From: Bacteroidaceae bacterium
Lineage (GTDB): Bacteria > Bacteroidota > Bacteroidia > Bacteroidales > Bacteroidaceae
Length of the DNA stretch: 64,000 bases
Direction of reading: 5' to 3'
NCBI GenBank assembly: GCA_017507385.1
Contig: JAFWAX010000075.1
Coordinates: 22,046 to 86,045, forward strand
Under the pieces are notes generated by a model. That model worked only from the letters and a program-made list of their open reading frames with translations. It ran no database searches and had not been told where the DNA came from. Made by a program: the position numbers and the translations under genes. Below are positions 18,045-26,994 of the stretch, one piece after another; the stretch's first letter is position 1; each line of letters starts with the position of its first letter.

Positions 18045-18151
18045 TACCGTTATCCTGAAAAAAAATCTTTTTACCTTAAACTAAAACCTAATTGTTGTTA
18101 AACAACTTAATGAGGTGTCTCGTTGTGAAATGAGACACCTTTGTCTTTTTT
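18045..18151 (+). ncRNA. Candidate small RNA with its own promoter and terminator
   Basis: A roughly 100-nt interval between a -7 box (18037-18044) and a rho-independent terminator (18113-18151). It has no long reading frame and no clear protein start. Two hairpins are visible: a small one, TTGTT/AACAA around 18092-18106, and the terminator stem. No gene is close enough on the plus strand for this to be its simple leader (the next start is at 18300), although attenuation of that gene is possible. Confidence 0.45.
18113..18151 (+). terminator. Rho-independent terminator of the candidate small RNA
   Basis: AGGTGTCTC (18113-18121) pairs with GAGACACCT (18132-18140) around a 10-base loop, followed by TTGTCTTTTTT. 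Confidence 0.8.
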
Positions 18152-18299
18152 AGCAATGATGCGGAAGTGGATGAATGTGTAGATGTGCTCTTTATTCCTG
18201 AATACAGCAGATTTGTTCCACTTTATATTCTGCCAATTGGCACAATAAAGTAGGAGTATTTCCGTTATTACAATATATGATTGATTATCTTAAGAAACA

Positions 18300-19727
18300 A
18301 TGAAAAAACTTCATTTTATTGCTATACTTTGGAGTGTAATTATCGTTGGGATGCCCCCTGCCCTTCTCTGTTCATGCAGCGACGAGGAGTCTTTCACGGC
18401 GGATAGAGCCGCGGTGTTAGAGTTCAGTCAAGACACCATTGCGTTTGATACCGTATTTACTGGTATCACCACTTCAACGGAGCGTTTTTATGTGTACAAC
18501 AAGAATGACAAGGGAATACGTATTGTCAACGTGAAACTCGAGAAAGGTGGAGCTTCTGGATTTCTTATCAATGTAGATGGACAGAATGGTACGAATATCA
18601 GCGATGTCCAAGTGCTGAAAAAGGATAGTATTTTTGTTTTTGTGAAGCTGAATGCTCCCACACAGACATTGAACACCCTACAGCCTATTTCAGATGCCAT
18701 CATTTTCACACTTGAAAGCGGTGTGCTGCAGAGAGTTATCGTTGAGGCTTGTGGCATGAATGTAAACATTCTTCAAGGTAAAGTTTTGGAAGGACATCAT
18801 GAATTCACGTCGAGTGATATCCCACATGTCATTTATGACAGTCTTGTTGTTGCGGAAAACGCTTCTTTGCGAATCTGCTCAGGAACAACGCTTTACTTTC
18901 ATAACGGAGCTGGTCTAATTGTACGAGGAAGTTTGAGTATAGACGGAACGATAGACCAGCCCGTCACATTGCGTGGCGATCGTCTCGACAGAATGTTTGA
19001 CTATCTCCCCTATGACCGTCTGGAAAATCAATGGGGAGGCATATATCTGCATTCTTCATGCCAAGGATGCACTATTAACCATGCAGACATTCATAGTGGA
19101 AATTATGGCATCATTTGTGATAGCATTGCAGGAAAGCTAAGCATAGAAAACTCCGTTATCCATAATGTTGCAGGATTTGGCCTTTTCTTGCAAGATTCCG
19201 AAGCTGCTGTTGCCAACACTCAGATATCCAATGCCAAATATGACTGTGTAAGCATCTATGGCGGAACTTCCGATTTCTACCATTGTACCATAGCGCAGTT
19301 CTATCCTTGGGACGCAGACAGGGGCAATGCGCTCTATATAAGCAACTACATTGGAGAAGATGTTCACCTTGTGCAATCTGCAAATTTCTACAATTGCTTT
19401 GTTACAGGATATGCTGATGATGAAATTTATGGGAATCCAGGAGAAATTCCATTAAATCTCCATTTTTACAACAGCGTATTGCTGACCGATGTTTCCGATG
19501 AAGCATATTTTCACGAATGCACCGAGGATTCTGAAGATTATCCTGCATACAAAAACACTAATTTTAAGACTCTTGATACACATGCTTATTTCTACGATTT
19601 CCGACTCGACTCGCTTAGCACAGCGCGCAGCAAAGGGTCTTCGGTGTATTCAAGCCTCTACCCTGTTGACCGTTTCGGTGTGCAGCGCGGCAGCAGCCCT
19701 GATGCGGGGTGTTATCAGTTCAAGTGA
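18300..19727 (+). CDS. Lipoprotein with right-handed beta-helix repeats
   Basis: A 475-residue predicted lipoprotein. The N-terminus MKKLHFIAILWSVIIVGMPP leads to the lipobox LLCSC, with Cys about residue 26, followed by acidic and hydroxyl residues. Residues about 40-150 look like a beta-sandwich (ASH-like pattern DTVFTGITTSTERFYVYNK). Residues about 180-440 are a parallel beta-helix with recurrent turns such as ENSVIHNVAGFGLFL and HADIHSGNYGIICD. The C-terminal RFGVQRGSSPDAGCYQ is common in beta-helix proteins of this phylum. Substrate and function are unknown; no sugar-lyase active site is obvious. No promoter box could be placed with confidence. Confidence 0.75.
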   Translation: MKKLHFIAILWSVIIVGMPPALLCSCSDEESFTADRAAVLEFSQDTIAFDTVFTGITTSTERFYVYNKNDKGIRIVNVKLEKGGASGFLINVDGQNGTNISDVQVLKKDSIFVFVKLNAPTQTLNTLQPISDAIIFTLESGVLQRVIVEACGMNVNILQGKVLEGHHEFTSSDIPHVIYDSLVVAENASLRICSGTTLYFHNGAGLIVRGSLSIDGTIDQPVTLRGDRLDRMFDYLPYDRLENQWGGIYLHSSCQGCTINHADIHSGNYGIICDSIAGKLSIENSVIHNVAGFGLFLQDSEAAVANTQISNAKYDCVSIYGGTSDFYHCTIAQFYPWDADRGNALYISNYIGEDVHLVQSANFYNCFVTGYADDEIYGNPGEIPLNLHFYNSVLLTDVSDEAYFHECTEDSEDYPAYKNTNFKTLDTHAYFYDFRLDSLSTARSKGSSVYSSLYPVDRFGVQRGSSPDAGCYQFK

Positions 19728-19818
19728 AAAACAAAGTTCATAATGCAAGATCAAAAGTTCATCCGCACTTAAATTTAATCACTTCATATTGAAAACGAGA
19801 AAGGTTCTTCTTTCTATA

Positions 19819-19889
19819 AAACCGCACCCCTCGGGTCCGACATAGCGGACCCGAGGGGTGCGATGCGTCGTACCCGAGGGGTACGGTTT
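19819..19889. repeat. Triple-palindrome element D1 (ACCCGAGGGGT core, 23-bp period)
   Basis: ACCCCTCGGGT (19826-19836), ACCCGAGGGGT (19849-19859) and ACCCGAGGGGT (19872-19882), centres 23 bp apart. Outer ends AAACCG and CGGTTT complete an inverted repeat centred on the middle unit (19854). In the convergent gap between the lipoprotein gene and dnaB. Confidence 0.9.
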
Positions 19890-19998
19890 ATTATTGTCTA
19901 TTGTTTTGCCATCATGGCGATAAAGATGACAATAAGAAATTCCAAATACATTAGAATTCTTTTTTTTGGAAAAAAGTCGATGAAATGGCAAAATAGAA

Positions 19999-20033
19999 TA
20001 AAAAAAGTGGATACTCTGTATGGGAGTATCCAC
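19999..20033 (-). terminator. Terminator downstream of dnaB
   Basis: On the minus strand GTGGATACTC, a 7-base loop and GAGTATCCAC (10-bp stem, 20007-20033) followed by a TTTTTT-rich run (19999-20006). It lies about 200 bp after the dnaB stop. Confidence 0.8.
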
Positions 20034-20083
20034 GCCTTCTAATTGATAAAGTGAGAAAAATATCATTCAATCATCCACATTCG

Positions 20084-20149
20084 TTACTCACGCAACCTTT
20101 TGTGGTGAATGCACGCCCTGATATTCTCACGAACGAAGGGCATGATCAT
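20084..20149 (-). CDS. Possible 21-codon small ORF downstream of dnaB
   Basis: ATG at 20149 encodes 21 residues (MIMPFVRENIRACIHHKRLR then E) ending at TAA 20084-20086, between the dnaB stop and its terminator. There is no visible ribosome-binding site and I do not recognise the peptide. It may be a chance frame or a relic; listed because it lies inside the likely dnaB transcript. Confidence 0.2.
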   Translation of the reverse strand: MIMPFVRENIRACIHHKRLRE

Positions 20150-20228
20150 CTGAAAATTAATTTGTTTTTTTTTCATTCAATCCTTAAAATATATTCTCGT
20201 GCTTACATATTTCTATAATAGTCGTTTT

Positions 20229-21776
20229 CTAAAAAGGCGCAGGAGACGGCATAGAAGAAATGTCCAATCCATCGAAGGAATCGCCGCTTTCGCTGTTGAA
20301 TTTGGATGGCGTAGGCTTAATTGTACCATCGTCTGCTGGCATCGGCGGAACATCGTCATCAAGATTCATGAAACGCGCATGCTCGCCGCGGAAGCGAAGG
20401 CGCACATCACCCACAGCACCATTACGATGCTTGGCTATGATGATTTCTGCTATGCCTTTTAAGTCATTATTATATTGATCTTTGTAAATCTTGTAATATT
20501 CGGGACGATGGATAAAGCACACCATGTCAGCATCTTGTTCAATGGCACCGGATTCACGAAGGTCACTCAATTGCGGACGTTTGCTGTCCGGATTGTCTGG
20601 GCTATTGCTTGTTCGTTGCTCAACAGAACGGTTCAACTGCGACAAGGCAATGATAGGAATGTTCAGTTCCTTTGCCAGGCCTTTTAATGAACGCGATATG
20701 GTGGAGACTTCTTCCTGACGTGAATTGTACGACATGCCAGAAGCGTTCATCAGCTGCAAGTAGTCGATAATTATCATCTTTACGCCATAGTCGCGTACTA
20801 ATCTACGGGCTTTTGTACGAAGTTCAAACACGGAAAGGGAAGGTGTGTCGTCCACATAAAAAGGAGCACCATACAAATCGTTCATTCTAAACGACAGCTG
20901 GCTCCATTCGTATGGTGCTAACTGGCCGCTCTTGATTTTCTCTCCTGATATTTCACATACATTCACCAGCAGACGGTTAACCAACTGGACATTAGACATT
21001 TCAAGCGAGAACATCGCAATAGGAATCTTTTGGTCAACAGCCATGTTGCGGGCCATTGAAAGCACAAATGCCGTTTTTCCCATCGCAGGGCGAGCCGCAA
21101 TGATGATAAGGTCGGAATTCTGCCAGCCCGAAGTCATTGCATCAAGTTTGACGAATCCTGAAGAAAGTCCAGAAAGTCCGTCTGTTCGGGCAGCCGCTTT
21201 CTGCAACAGTTCGTATGCTTCATGAATGACCGGGTCAATCTGCGTGAAATCCTTTTTCAAGTTCGACTTGGAAAGTTCAAACAGTTTACCTTCGGCCAAC
21301 TGCATCAGTTCTTGAATGTCTTGGCTGTCGTCGAATGCCAATTTCTGAATGTTGCTGGTATAGGAAATAAGGTCACGCGCAAGAGCTTTCTGTGCCACAA
21401 TACGAGCGTGGTATTCAAGGTGAGCCGCTGAAAGCATGGAGCGTGACAGCTCTGCTATGTAGGCTGCACCACCAGCATTTTCCAGCTCTCCCGTCTGCTG
21501 CAGCTGCTCTACGACAGTGAGCACGTCAACGGGGGCGTCTTTTGCCACAAGAGATTGAATCGCCCTATAAATGACTTGGTGCTTTGACTCGTAGAATGAG
21601 TGGGGCTTCAGAAAATCTGATACCGTTCCAAAAGCGTCCTGCTCAATGATGCACGCACCAATCACAGCTCTTTCAAGCTCAACGGCTTGAGGCTGCAATC
21701 TACCCAACAAAGCAAGCTGTTCTTGTTCGTTGTTACGAGGCGTCCTGACGCGAGTGGTTTTCTTTTGTTCTGGCAT
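20229..21776 (-). CDS. dnaB: Replicative DNA helicase
   Basis: Hexameric 5'-3' helicase of the replication fork. The open frame reaches 21887, but the ATG at 21776 (MPEQKKTTRVRTP) is chosen because the preceding 37 residues overlap the promoter and do not resemble the family. This gives 515 residues. The N-terminal primase-binding domain (about 20-170, LERAVIGACIIEQDAFG) is followed by the RecA-like domain with Walker A ARPAMGKT at 228-235, Walker B-like MIIIDYLQLM and the arginine-finger region SDLRESGAIEQDADMV. No intein is present. A strong terminator lies about 200 bp after the stop. Confidence 0.97.
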   Translation of the reverse strand: MPEQKKTTRVRTPRNNEQEQLALLGRLQPQAVELERAVIGACIIEQDAFGTVSDFLKPHSFYESKHQVIYRAIQSLVAKDAPVDVLTVVEQLQQTGELENAGGAAYIAELSRSMLSAAHLEYHARIVAQKALARDLISYTSNIQKLAFDDSQDIQELMQLAEGKLFELSKSNLKKDFTQIDPVIHEAYELLQKAAARTDGLSGLSSGFVKLDAMTSGWQNSDLIIIAARPAMGKTAFVLSMARNMAVDQKIPIAMFSLEMSNVQLVNRLLVNVCEISGEKIKSGQLAPYEWSQLSFRMNDLYGAPFYVDDTPSLSVFELRTKARRLVRDYGVKMIIIDYLQLMNASGMSYNSRQEEVSTISRSLKGLAKELNIPIIALSQLNRSVEQRTSNSPDNPDSKRPQLSDLRESGAIEQDADMVCFIHRPEYYKIYKDQYNNDLKGIAEIIIAKHRNGAVGDVRLRFRGEHARFMNLDDDVPPMPADDGTIKPTPSKFNSESGDSFDGLDISSMPSPAPF

Positions 21777-21832
21777 TGGGTTTATACGGATTGAGTCAAT
21801 TGTAATGACCTTATTTCTCTCTTTATCGATTG

Positions 21833-21864
21833 CAAAATTATAAAATAATAATGTAATTGACAAG
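21833..21864 (-). promoter_or_regulatory. Promoter of dnaB
   Basis: Minus-strand CTTG (21861-21864), 20 bp, then TAATTTTG (21833-21840), about 57 bp upstream of the ATG at 21776. This supports the shorter dnaB start. Confidence 0.6.
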
Positions 21865-21904
21865 GCTTTACGAAAAAAAAATATCAACAGGAAAAACCGC
21901 TTGG

Positions 21905-21934
21905 TGTTGATAACTTGACCGAAACTGTTGATAA
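21905..21934 (-). repeat. Two direct TGTTGATAA motifs 21 bp apart upstream of dnaB
   Basis: TGTTGATAA occurs at 21905-21913 and 21926-21934, two helical turns apart, just upstream of the dnaB -33. The reverse complement, TTATCAACA, is one base from the DnaA-box consensus TTATNCACA, so DnaA-linked control of dnaB is conceivable (inference). Confidence 0.5.
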
Positions 21935-22097
21935 CGTATAAAAATAGGTCGATTTCATCGGCAAAAAGGCCTTTTTATGTAATTTTGCTGCGAGAAATAA
22001 AAAATCCCCTCATTTTAAGCCAACACGTTTATTTTCACCTGCAAACGTGATGTAATTTGCAAACCACGATACCCTGTTATTGCCCCTTTTCTTTGTT

Positions 22098-22153
22098 GCA
22101 CCCTGTATCGTAATTACGTTGCTGCCTTCACCGTAATTACGATACAGGGTGTA
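22098..22153. repeat. Inverted palindrome pair B3 (CGTAATTACG, 23-bp spacing)
   Basis: CACCCTGTATCGTAATTACG (22099-22118) and its exact reverse complement (22132-22151). The two CGTAATTACG cores have centres 23 bp apart. Between divergent dnaB and nqrA; the only inverted member of family B in the window. Confidence 0.9.
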
Positions 22154-22261
22154 GCATCATCGTGATAAAAAGTGGAAAGATGATGCCATTCAAACATGAA
22201 TGTCATTTCTGCAGGTGGCAGCCATTCCCTTTACCCTTGCCAAATACAAGACAATTTTGAA

Positions 22262-22286
22262 ATGTCGATGTAGCAACTATCGACAT
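22262..22286. promoter_or_regulatory. Inverted repeat upstream of the nqr promoter
   Basis: ATGTCGAT (22262-22269) and ATCGACAT (22279-22286) form 8-bp arms around a 9-base loop, about 45 bp upstream of the nqr -33. A T-rich run follows. Operator or weak terminator; undecided. Confidence 0.4.
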
Positions 22287-22330
22287 AAAAAGGTTTTTTT
22301 TTGTATTTATTTAATAAGTGTAAGTATATT

Positions 22331-22361
22331 TTTCCTAATAAATTTAAAAGTTTTAACTTTG
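22331..22361 (+). promoter_or_regulatory. Promoter of the nqr operon
   Basis: TTTC (22331-22334), 19 bp, then the -7 box TAACTTTG (22354-22361). The leader to the nqrA ATG is about 88 nt and contains a small hairpin around CAGCAGATGAAATCTGTTG. The extended upstream reading frame overlaps this promoter, supporting the ATG at 22454. Confidence 0.6.
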
Positions 22362-22453
22362 TAGCGAATTTAGTCAGTCAGCAGATGAAATCTGTTGATT
22401 GGTTTTATTGTTTTGTCGAAAGTAAATATTTATCAGTTAACATTAACAATAAT

Positions 22454-23797
22454 ATGGCGAATGTAATTAAGCTAAAAAAAGGTCTTGACATCAACCTGAA
22501 AGGCAAGGCTACAGCTAAGATTTCAGCAGCCAACGCATCTGAAGTTTACGGACTTATACCCGATGCGTTTTGGGGCATGAAGCCAAAGGTTGTAGTTAAA
22601 GAAGGAGATGATGTAAAGGCAGGTGATGCTTTGTTTGTCAACAAATTGCATCCAGAAATGAAGTTCGTCTCTCCTGTTGCAGGCAAGGTTATGCTTGTCG
22701 AAAGAGGTGAACGTCGTAAAGTTTTAAGCGTACAGGTTGAAGCCGCAGCTGACCAGCAGTATGTGGACTTCGGCAAAAAGCAGGTAAATTCGCTTAATGC
22801 AGAACAGGTGAAGGCCGCCCTTCTTGAAAGTGGCTTGTTTGGCTTCATCATCCAACGTCCTTATGCAGTTGTGGCAAATCCAGACGACATGCCTAAGGCA
22901 ATTTTTGTTTCCGCATTCAGCGACATGCCTCTTGCTGCCGATGTAAACATCGCCCTGAATGGCAAAGAAGCAGACTTCCAAACCGGTATTGATGCACTTG
23001 CAAAGATTGCCAAAGTTTACCTTGGTGTGAAAGCAGGCTCTATCGTTGAAAACACTAAAAACGCAACAGTAACAGAGTTTCGGGGCAAATGTCCAGCAGG
23101 AAATGTAGGTGTCCAAATCAACAACGTATGTCCTATTAACAAAGGTGAAGTTGTCTGGACGCTTGCAGCAGAGGAAGTTGCCATGATTGGCGGCCTTTTC
23201 AACGAAGGAAAAGTAAACTTTACTCGTACAATTGCTGTTGCTGGTTCTGAAATCAAGGAACCTCAGTACAAGCAGGTGCTTATAGGTGCTAAGATTGGCG
23301 ATATCATTGCAGGCAATGTTTGTTCAGATAAAAAGGTACGCTTGATTGACGGCAACCCTCTTACTGGAGTGAAAACAGACGAGAATTCCTTCCTTCTCGC
23401 CCATTCCACCGAGATAACAGCCATTCCTGAAGGAGACGACCGCGATGAACTTTTCGGATGGATTGCACCACGATTCAACGAATATTCAACAAGCCGTTCT
23501 TATTTCACATGGCTTCAGCCCAAAAGCAAAGAATACGTGCTTGATGCACGCGTGAAAGGCGGGCATCGCCACATGATTTGCAGCGGAGAATACGATTCCG
23601 TATTCCCAATGGACATCTATCCAGAACAACTTGTGAAGGCTATTATCGCTGGTGACATAGACCGCATGGAAGCCTTAGGCATCTATGAGGTTGCGCCAGA
23701 GGATTTTGCTGTTGCAGAGTTCGTGGATAGCTCTAAAGTTGAACTTCAGCGCATTGTTCGAGAAGGACTCGACATGCTGCGTAAAGAAAACGAATAA
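22454..23797 (+). CDS. nqrA: Na+-translocating NADH:quinone reductase subunit A
   Basis: Subunit A of the membrane Na+ pump that couples NADH oxidation by quinone to sodium export. The frame is open from 22301, but ATG at 22454 (MANVIKLKKGLDINLKG) gives the family's known N-terminus and 447 residues. The N-terminal Rnf/Nqr-like domain and the SLBB-like C-terminal part are intact. First gene of a six-gene operon, with a TAACTTTG -7 box and an approximately 90-nt leader. nqrB follows after 5 bp. Confidence 0.96.
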   Translation: MANVIKLKKGLDINLKGKATAKISAANASEVYGLIPDAFWGMKPKVVVKEGDDVKAGDALFVNKLHPEMKFVSPVAGKVMLVERGERRKVLSVQVEAAADQQYVDFGKKQVNSLNAEQVKAALLESGLFGFIIQRPYAVVANPDDMPKAIFVSAFSDMPLAADVNIALNGKEADFQTGIDALAKIAKVYLGVKAGSIVENTKNATVTEFRGKCPAGNVGVQINNVCPINKGEVVWTLAAEEVAMIGGLFNEGKVNFTRTIAVAGSEIKEPQYKQVLIGAKIGDIIAGNVCSDKKVRLIDGNPLTGVKTDENSFLLAHSTEITAIPEGDDRDELFGWIAPRFNEYSTSRSYFTWLQPKSKEYVLDARVKGGHRHMICSGEYDSVFPMDIYPEQLVKAIIAGDIDRMEALGIYEVAPEDFAVAEFVDSSKVELQRIVREGLDMLRKENE

Positions 23798-23802
23798 GCA
23801 AT

Positions 23803-24954
23803 ATGGGACTTAAGAAAATTCTTGACAACTTGAAGCCTACCTTCTCAGAGGGAGGTAAGCTCAGCGCTTTCGGCTCTCTCTACGACGCAATGGAGACGTT
23901 CTTCTACGTTCCTAACGAGACAGCGAAAGTACGTGGCGCCCACATTCATGACGCCATCGATTCAAAGCGCACAATCTTCTTCGTTGTAATTGCCTTGATA
24001 CCATCCATTCTTTTCGGAATGTACAACATTGGTCTTCAGCACTATGACAAAATTGGCGAAGAGTCAACTTTATTGTGCTGCTTCCTTTATGGTCTTGCTG
24101 TAATCCTTCCTAAAATCGTTGTCAGCTATGCTGTCGGCCTTGGCATTGAGGTGGCAATTGCGCAATGGAAGAAAGAAGAAGTACACGAGGGATTCTTTGT
24201 GACAGGTATTTTGATTCCACTCATCGTTCCTGTAAACTGCCCTCTCTGGATTATTGCACTTGCAACTGCTTTTGCCGTTGTATTCGCAAAAGAAGTGTTT
24301 GGCGGAACAGGCATGAACGTGTTCAATCCTGCATTGGTAACTCGTGCATTCCTTTTCTTTGCTTATCCTACAATGATGTCAGGAGACAAAGTTTGGGTGA
24401 ACGGAAACTACATGGATTGCATCAATGGTGCTCCTGTTGATGGAGTTTCTGCCGCCACCCCACTCGGTCAGCTTGCAGCAGGCGAGCCTGTTACAGCTTC
24501 TCCAATGGAGACAATTATCGGTACAATACCTGGTTCTATCGGTGAAACTTCCGTCATCGCCATTCTTATCGGTGCATTTATCCTCATCTGGGCAAACATC
24601 GCAAGCTGGAAAATTATCCTTTCCACATTTGCCGGTGGTGCTTTGATGGCATACTTGCTCCCTTATGAAGGTGCACAGAATTTCGAATGGTGGGAACAGC
24701 TGACCGTCGGTGGTTTCTGCTTTGGTGCAGTATTCATGGCGACTGACCCAGTCACCTCTCCTCGCACAGAAGGCGGAAAGTGGATTTTTGGTTTCCTCAT
24801 TGGCGCAATGGCCATCATCATCCGTGTGCTCAACCCAGGTTATCCAGAGGGTATGATGCTCGCAATCTTGCTGATGAACATCTTTGCTCCATTGTTCGAC
24901 TATTGTTTCGTACAATCTAATATTAACAAGCGCGCAAAACGTGCTGCAAAATAA
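23803..24954 (+). CDS. nqrB: Na+-translocating NADH:quinone reductase subunit B
   Basis: Membrane subunit carrying covalent FMN and riboflavin. The 383 residues have multiple membrane helices (for example FFVVIALIPSILFGMYNIGL and IALATAFAVVFAKEVFGGTG). VSAATPLGQLA holds the Thr expected to carry FMN by phosphoester linkage (family pattern S-G-A-T; here S-A-A-T). FMATDPVTSPRTEGGKWIFG is the conserved RnfD/NqrB stretch. Length is slightly shorter than the Vibrio protein (about 414), as usual for this phylum. Confidence 0.96.
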   Translation: MGLKKILDNLKPTFSEGGKLSAFGSLYDAMETFFYVPNETAKVRGAHIHDAIDSKRTIFFVVIALIPSILFGMYNIGLQHYDKIGEESTLLCCFLYGLAVILPKIVVSYAVGLGIEVAIAQWKKEEVHEGFFVTGILIPLIVPVNCPLWIIALATAFAVVFAKEVFGGTGMNVFNPALVTRAFLFFAYPTMMSGDKVWVNGNYMDCINGAPVDGVSAATPLGQLAAGEPVTASPMETIIGTIPGSIGETSVIAILIGAFILIWANIASWKIILSTFAGGALMAYLLPYEGAQNFEWWEQLTVGGFCFGAVFMATDPVTSPRTEGGKWIFGFLIGAMAIIIRVLNPGYPEGMMLAILLMNIFAPLFDYCFVQSNINKRAKRAAK

Positions 24955-24967
24955 GGAGGAAAAAGAA

Positions 24968-25666
24968 ATGGAAAAATTGAACACAAATAGTAATGCTTAT
25001 ACTATTATCTATGCGTCTGTCATGGTAATTATCGTGGCATTCCTCCTCGCTTTCGTTTCATCTGCCCTGAAGCCCACCCAGGATGCCAACGTTGAATTGG
25101 ACAAGAAAAGCCAAATTCTCGCTGCTCTCAACATCCGTGGCGTTGAAGATGTGGCTGCCAAGTACGATGAAGTTGTTAAAAGCGACGCAATCTTTGGCGC
25201 AGACGCTTCCCAAGGTCCGAAGGCAGAAACTGGCGGATTTGCAGTTGCGAACAAGGATATTACAGCCGACAACCGTCCACTTTACATTGCAGAAGTTGAT
25301 GGCGAACAGAAGAAAGTCGTTCCTGTCAAAGGTGCGGGTCTCTGGGGTGGATTATGGGGCTACATCGCAGTAGATGCTGATGGCGAAACAATTTATGGAA
25401 CATATTTCTCACACGAGTCAGAGACCGCTGGTCTTGGCGCTCGTATTGCTGAGCAGTGGTTCCAAGACAGTTTTAGAGGCAAGAAGCTTTATGCTGCTGA
25501 TGGCAATGATATCGTCCTTTGTGCTGTTAAGCCAGGAAAAGAAGGCACACTTTCGCCAGACAATTATGTAGATGGCATCACTGGCGCGACTTTGACAACT
25601 GACGGTGTTAATAACATGATCAAGGAGTGTATGACTCTCTATAAGGACATTTTAACCAACAAATAA
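24968..25666 (+). CDS. nqrC: Na+-translocating NADH:quinone reductase subunit C
   Basis: FMN-binding, single-span membrane subunit. The start at 24968 (MEKLNTNSNAYTIIYASVMV) is fixed by a strong AAGGAGG ribosome-binding site 8-9 nt upstream, rare in this phylum; the open frame extends further up inside nqrB. The 232 residues include one N-terminal membrane helix and, near the C-terminus, DGITGATLTTDGV, whose Thr is the FMN attachment site (family S/T-G-A-T). A central GLWGGLWGYIAV stretch matches the FMN-binding domain. Confidence 0.96.
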   Translation: MEKLNTNSNAYTIIYASVMVIIVAFLLAFVSSALKPTQDANVELDKKSQILAALNIRGVEDVAAKYDEVVKSDAIFGADASQGPKAETGGFAVANKDITADNRPLYIAEVDGEQKKVVPVKGAGLWGGLWGYIAVDADGETIYGTYFSHESETAGLGARIAEQWFQDSFRGKKLYAADGNDIVLCAVKPGKEGTLSPDNYVDGITGATLTTDGVNNMIKECMTLYKDILTNK

Positions 25667-25680
25667 AGGAGGACAAGAAT

Positions 25681-26313
25681 ATGAGTTTATTTTCTAAAGA
25701 GAATGGCGAAGTTTTCATGGGGCCGCTCAACTTGAACAACCCTGTAACAGTTCAAGTCCTCGGTATTTGCTCTGCTCTCGCTGTTACCTCGCAGCTTAAG
25801 CCTGCAATCGTTATGGGATTGTCTGTAACTGCAATTACAGCTTTTTCAAACGTGATTATTTCATTAATTCGCAAGACAATTCCTAACCGTATACGTATCA
25901 TCGTGCAACTCGTTGTTGTAGCAGCTCTTGTGACAATTGTAAGCAACATTCTGAAAGCATACGTCTATGACGTGAGCGTTCAGCTGAGCGTGTATGTTGG
26001 ACTTATCATTACAAACTGTATCCTGATGGGGCGTCTTGAAGCATTTGCCATGCAGAATGGACCATGGGAAAGTTTCCTCGATGGAATCGGAAACGGATTA
26101 GGTTACGCAGCAATCCTTGTCATCGTGGGCTTTGTCCGCGAACTTCTTGGATTCGGCACAATCTTAGGATTCCAGGTAATTCCAGAATGCGCTTATGTTG
26201 AGAACGGTGGCTTGTACATCAACAACGGTATGATGACTATGCCAGCAATGGCGCTCATCATTGTTGCCTGCGTAATATGGGTACATCGTGCATATAATAA
26301 AAATATTGAGTAA
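25681..26313 (+). CDS. nqrD: Na+-translocating NADH:quinone reductase subunit D
   Basis: Integral membrane subunit (RnfE/NqrD type) of the Na+ pump. The 210 residues have about six membrane helices, starting after MSLFSKENGEVFMGPLNLNN. The helix pair around TNCILMGRLEAFA contains the conserved Cys that helps bind the intramembrane iron-sulfur centre shared with NqrE. An AAAGGAGG ribosome-binding site precedes the ATG. Confidence 0.96.
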   Translation: MSLFSKENGEVFMGPLNLNNPVTVQVLGICSALAVTSQLKPAIVMGLSVTAITAFSNVIISLIRKTIPNRIRIIVQLVVVAALVTIVSNILKAYVYDVSVQLSVYVGLIITNCILMGRLEAFAMQNGPWESFLDGIGNGLGYAAILVIVGFVRELLGFGTILGFQVIPECAYVENGGLYINNGMMTMPAMALIIVACVIWVHRAYNKNIE

Positions 26314-26347
26314 AAACATACCTATTTAACGAAAAAAGAAAAGATTT

Positions 26348-26977
26348 ATGGAACATTTCATTAGTTTGTTTGTCCGTTCTATCTTTGTGGACAACATGAT
26401 TTTTGCTTTCTTCTTGGGTATGTGCTCTTATTTGGCTGTATCTAAGACGGTAAAAACATCTTTTGGACTTGGTGTGGCTGTAACATTCGTGCTTCTCATC
26501 ACAGTTCCAGTAGATTATCTGCTTCAGACTAAAGTTCTTGCAGATGGTGCTCTTGCCGAAGGTGTGGATCTTACATTCCTTGCATTCATTTTGTTTATTG
26601 CTGTCATAGCTGGTATTGTGCAGCTGGTTGAGATGGTTGTGGAGCGCTTCTCCCCTTCTCTATATGCAGCACTTGGAATATTTCTTCCATTGATAGCTGT
26701 AAACTGTGCCATCATGGGTGCATCGCTCTTTATGCAGCAGCGCATCCAGCTTGACCCGGCAACATCAACTCAGGCAATTTCAAGCATTGGCGACTGTATT
26801 GCATACGCGCTCGGTTCTGGTATTGGCTGGACATTGGCAATTGTTGGACTTGCTGCCATACGCGAAAAAATGGCCTATTCTGATGTGCCAAAGCCACTTC
26901 AGGGTCTCGGCATCACGTTCATCATCGTGGGTCTTATGGCTATGGCGTTCATGTGTTTCTCTGGTCTTAAAATCTAA
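26348..26977 (+). CDS. nqrE: Na+-translocating NADH:quinone reductase subunit E
   Basis: Integral membrane partner of NqrD (RnfA/NqrE type). The 209 residues start [40 protein letters not shown] and [14 protein letters not shown] hold the conserved Cys residues of the shared iron-sulfur site. About six membrane helices; no anomaly. Gap to nqrD is 34 bp and to nqrF 17 bp. Confidence 0.96.
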   Translation: MEHFISLFVRSIFVDNMIFAFFLGMCSYLAVSKTVKTSFGLGVAVTFVLLITVPVDYLLQTKVLADGALAEGVDLTFLAFILFIAVIAGIVQLVEMVVERFSPSLYAALGIFLPLIAVNCAIMGASLFMQQRIQLDPATSTQAISSIGDCIAYALGSGIGWTLAIVGLAAIREKMAYSDVPKPLQGLGITFIIVGLMAMAFMCFSGLKI

Positions 26978-26994
26978 AAGAAAGGACATAGCAA

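Noticed and set aside
17913..18101. 62-residue plus-strand reading frame
   Set aside because: AT-rich, overlaps the glnS promoter and the candidate small-RNA promoter, with no family resemblance.
19819..19889. Triple-palindrome elements as ordinary terminators
   Set aside because: They also occur in divergent gaps and within an operon, lack consistent T runs, and proper terminators are present separately at several of the same loci.
21777..22453. Chromosome origin between dnaB and nqrA
   Set aside because: Only two near-DnaA boxes, no clear unwinding region and no dnaA or other origin-linked genes nearby.
22301..22453. Extended N-terminus of NqrA
   Set aside because: The upstream codons cover the promoter; ATG 22454 gives the conserved family start.
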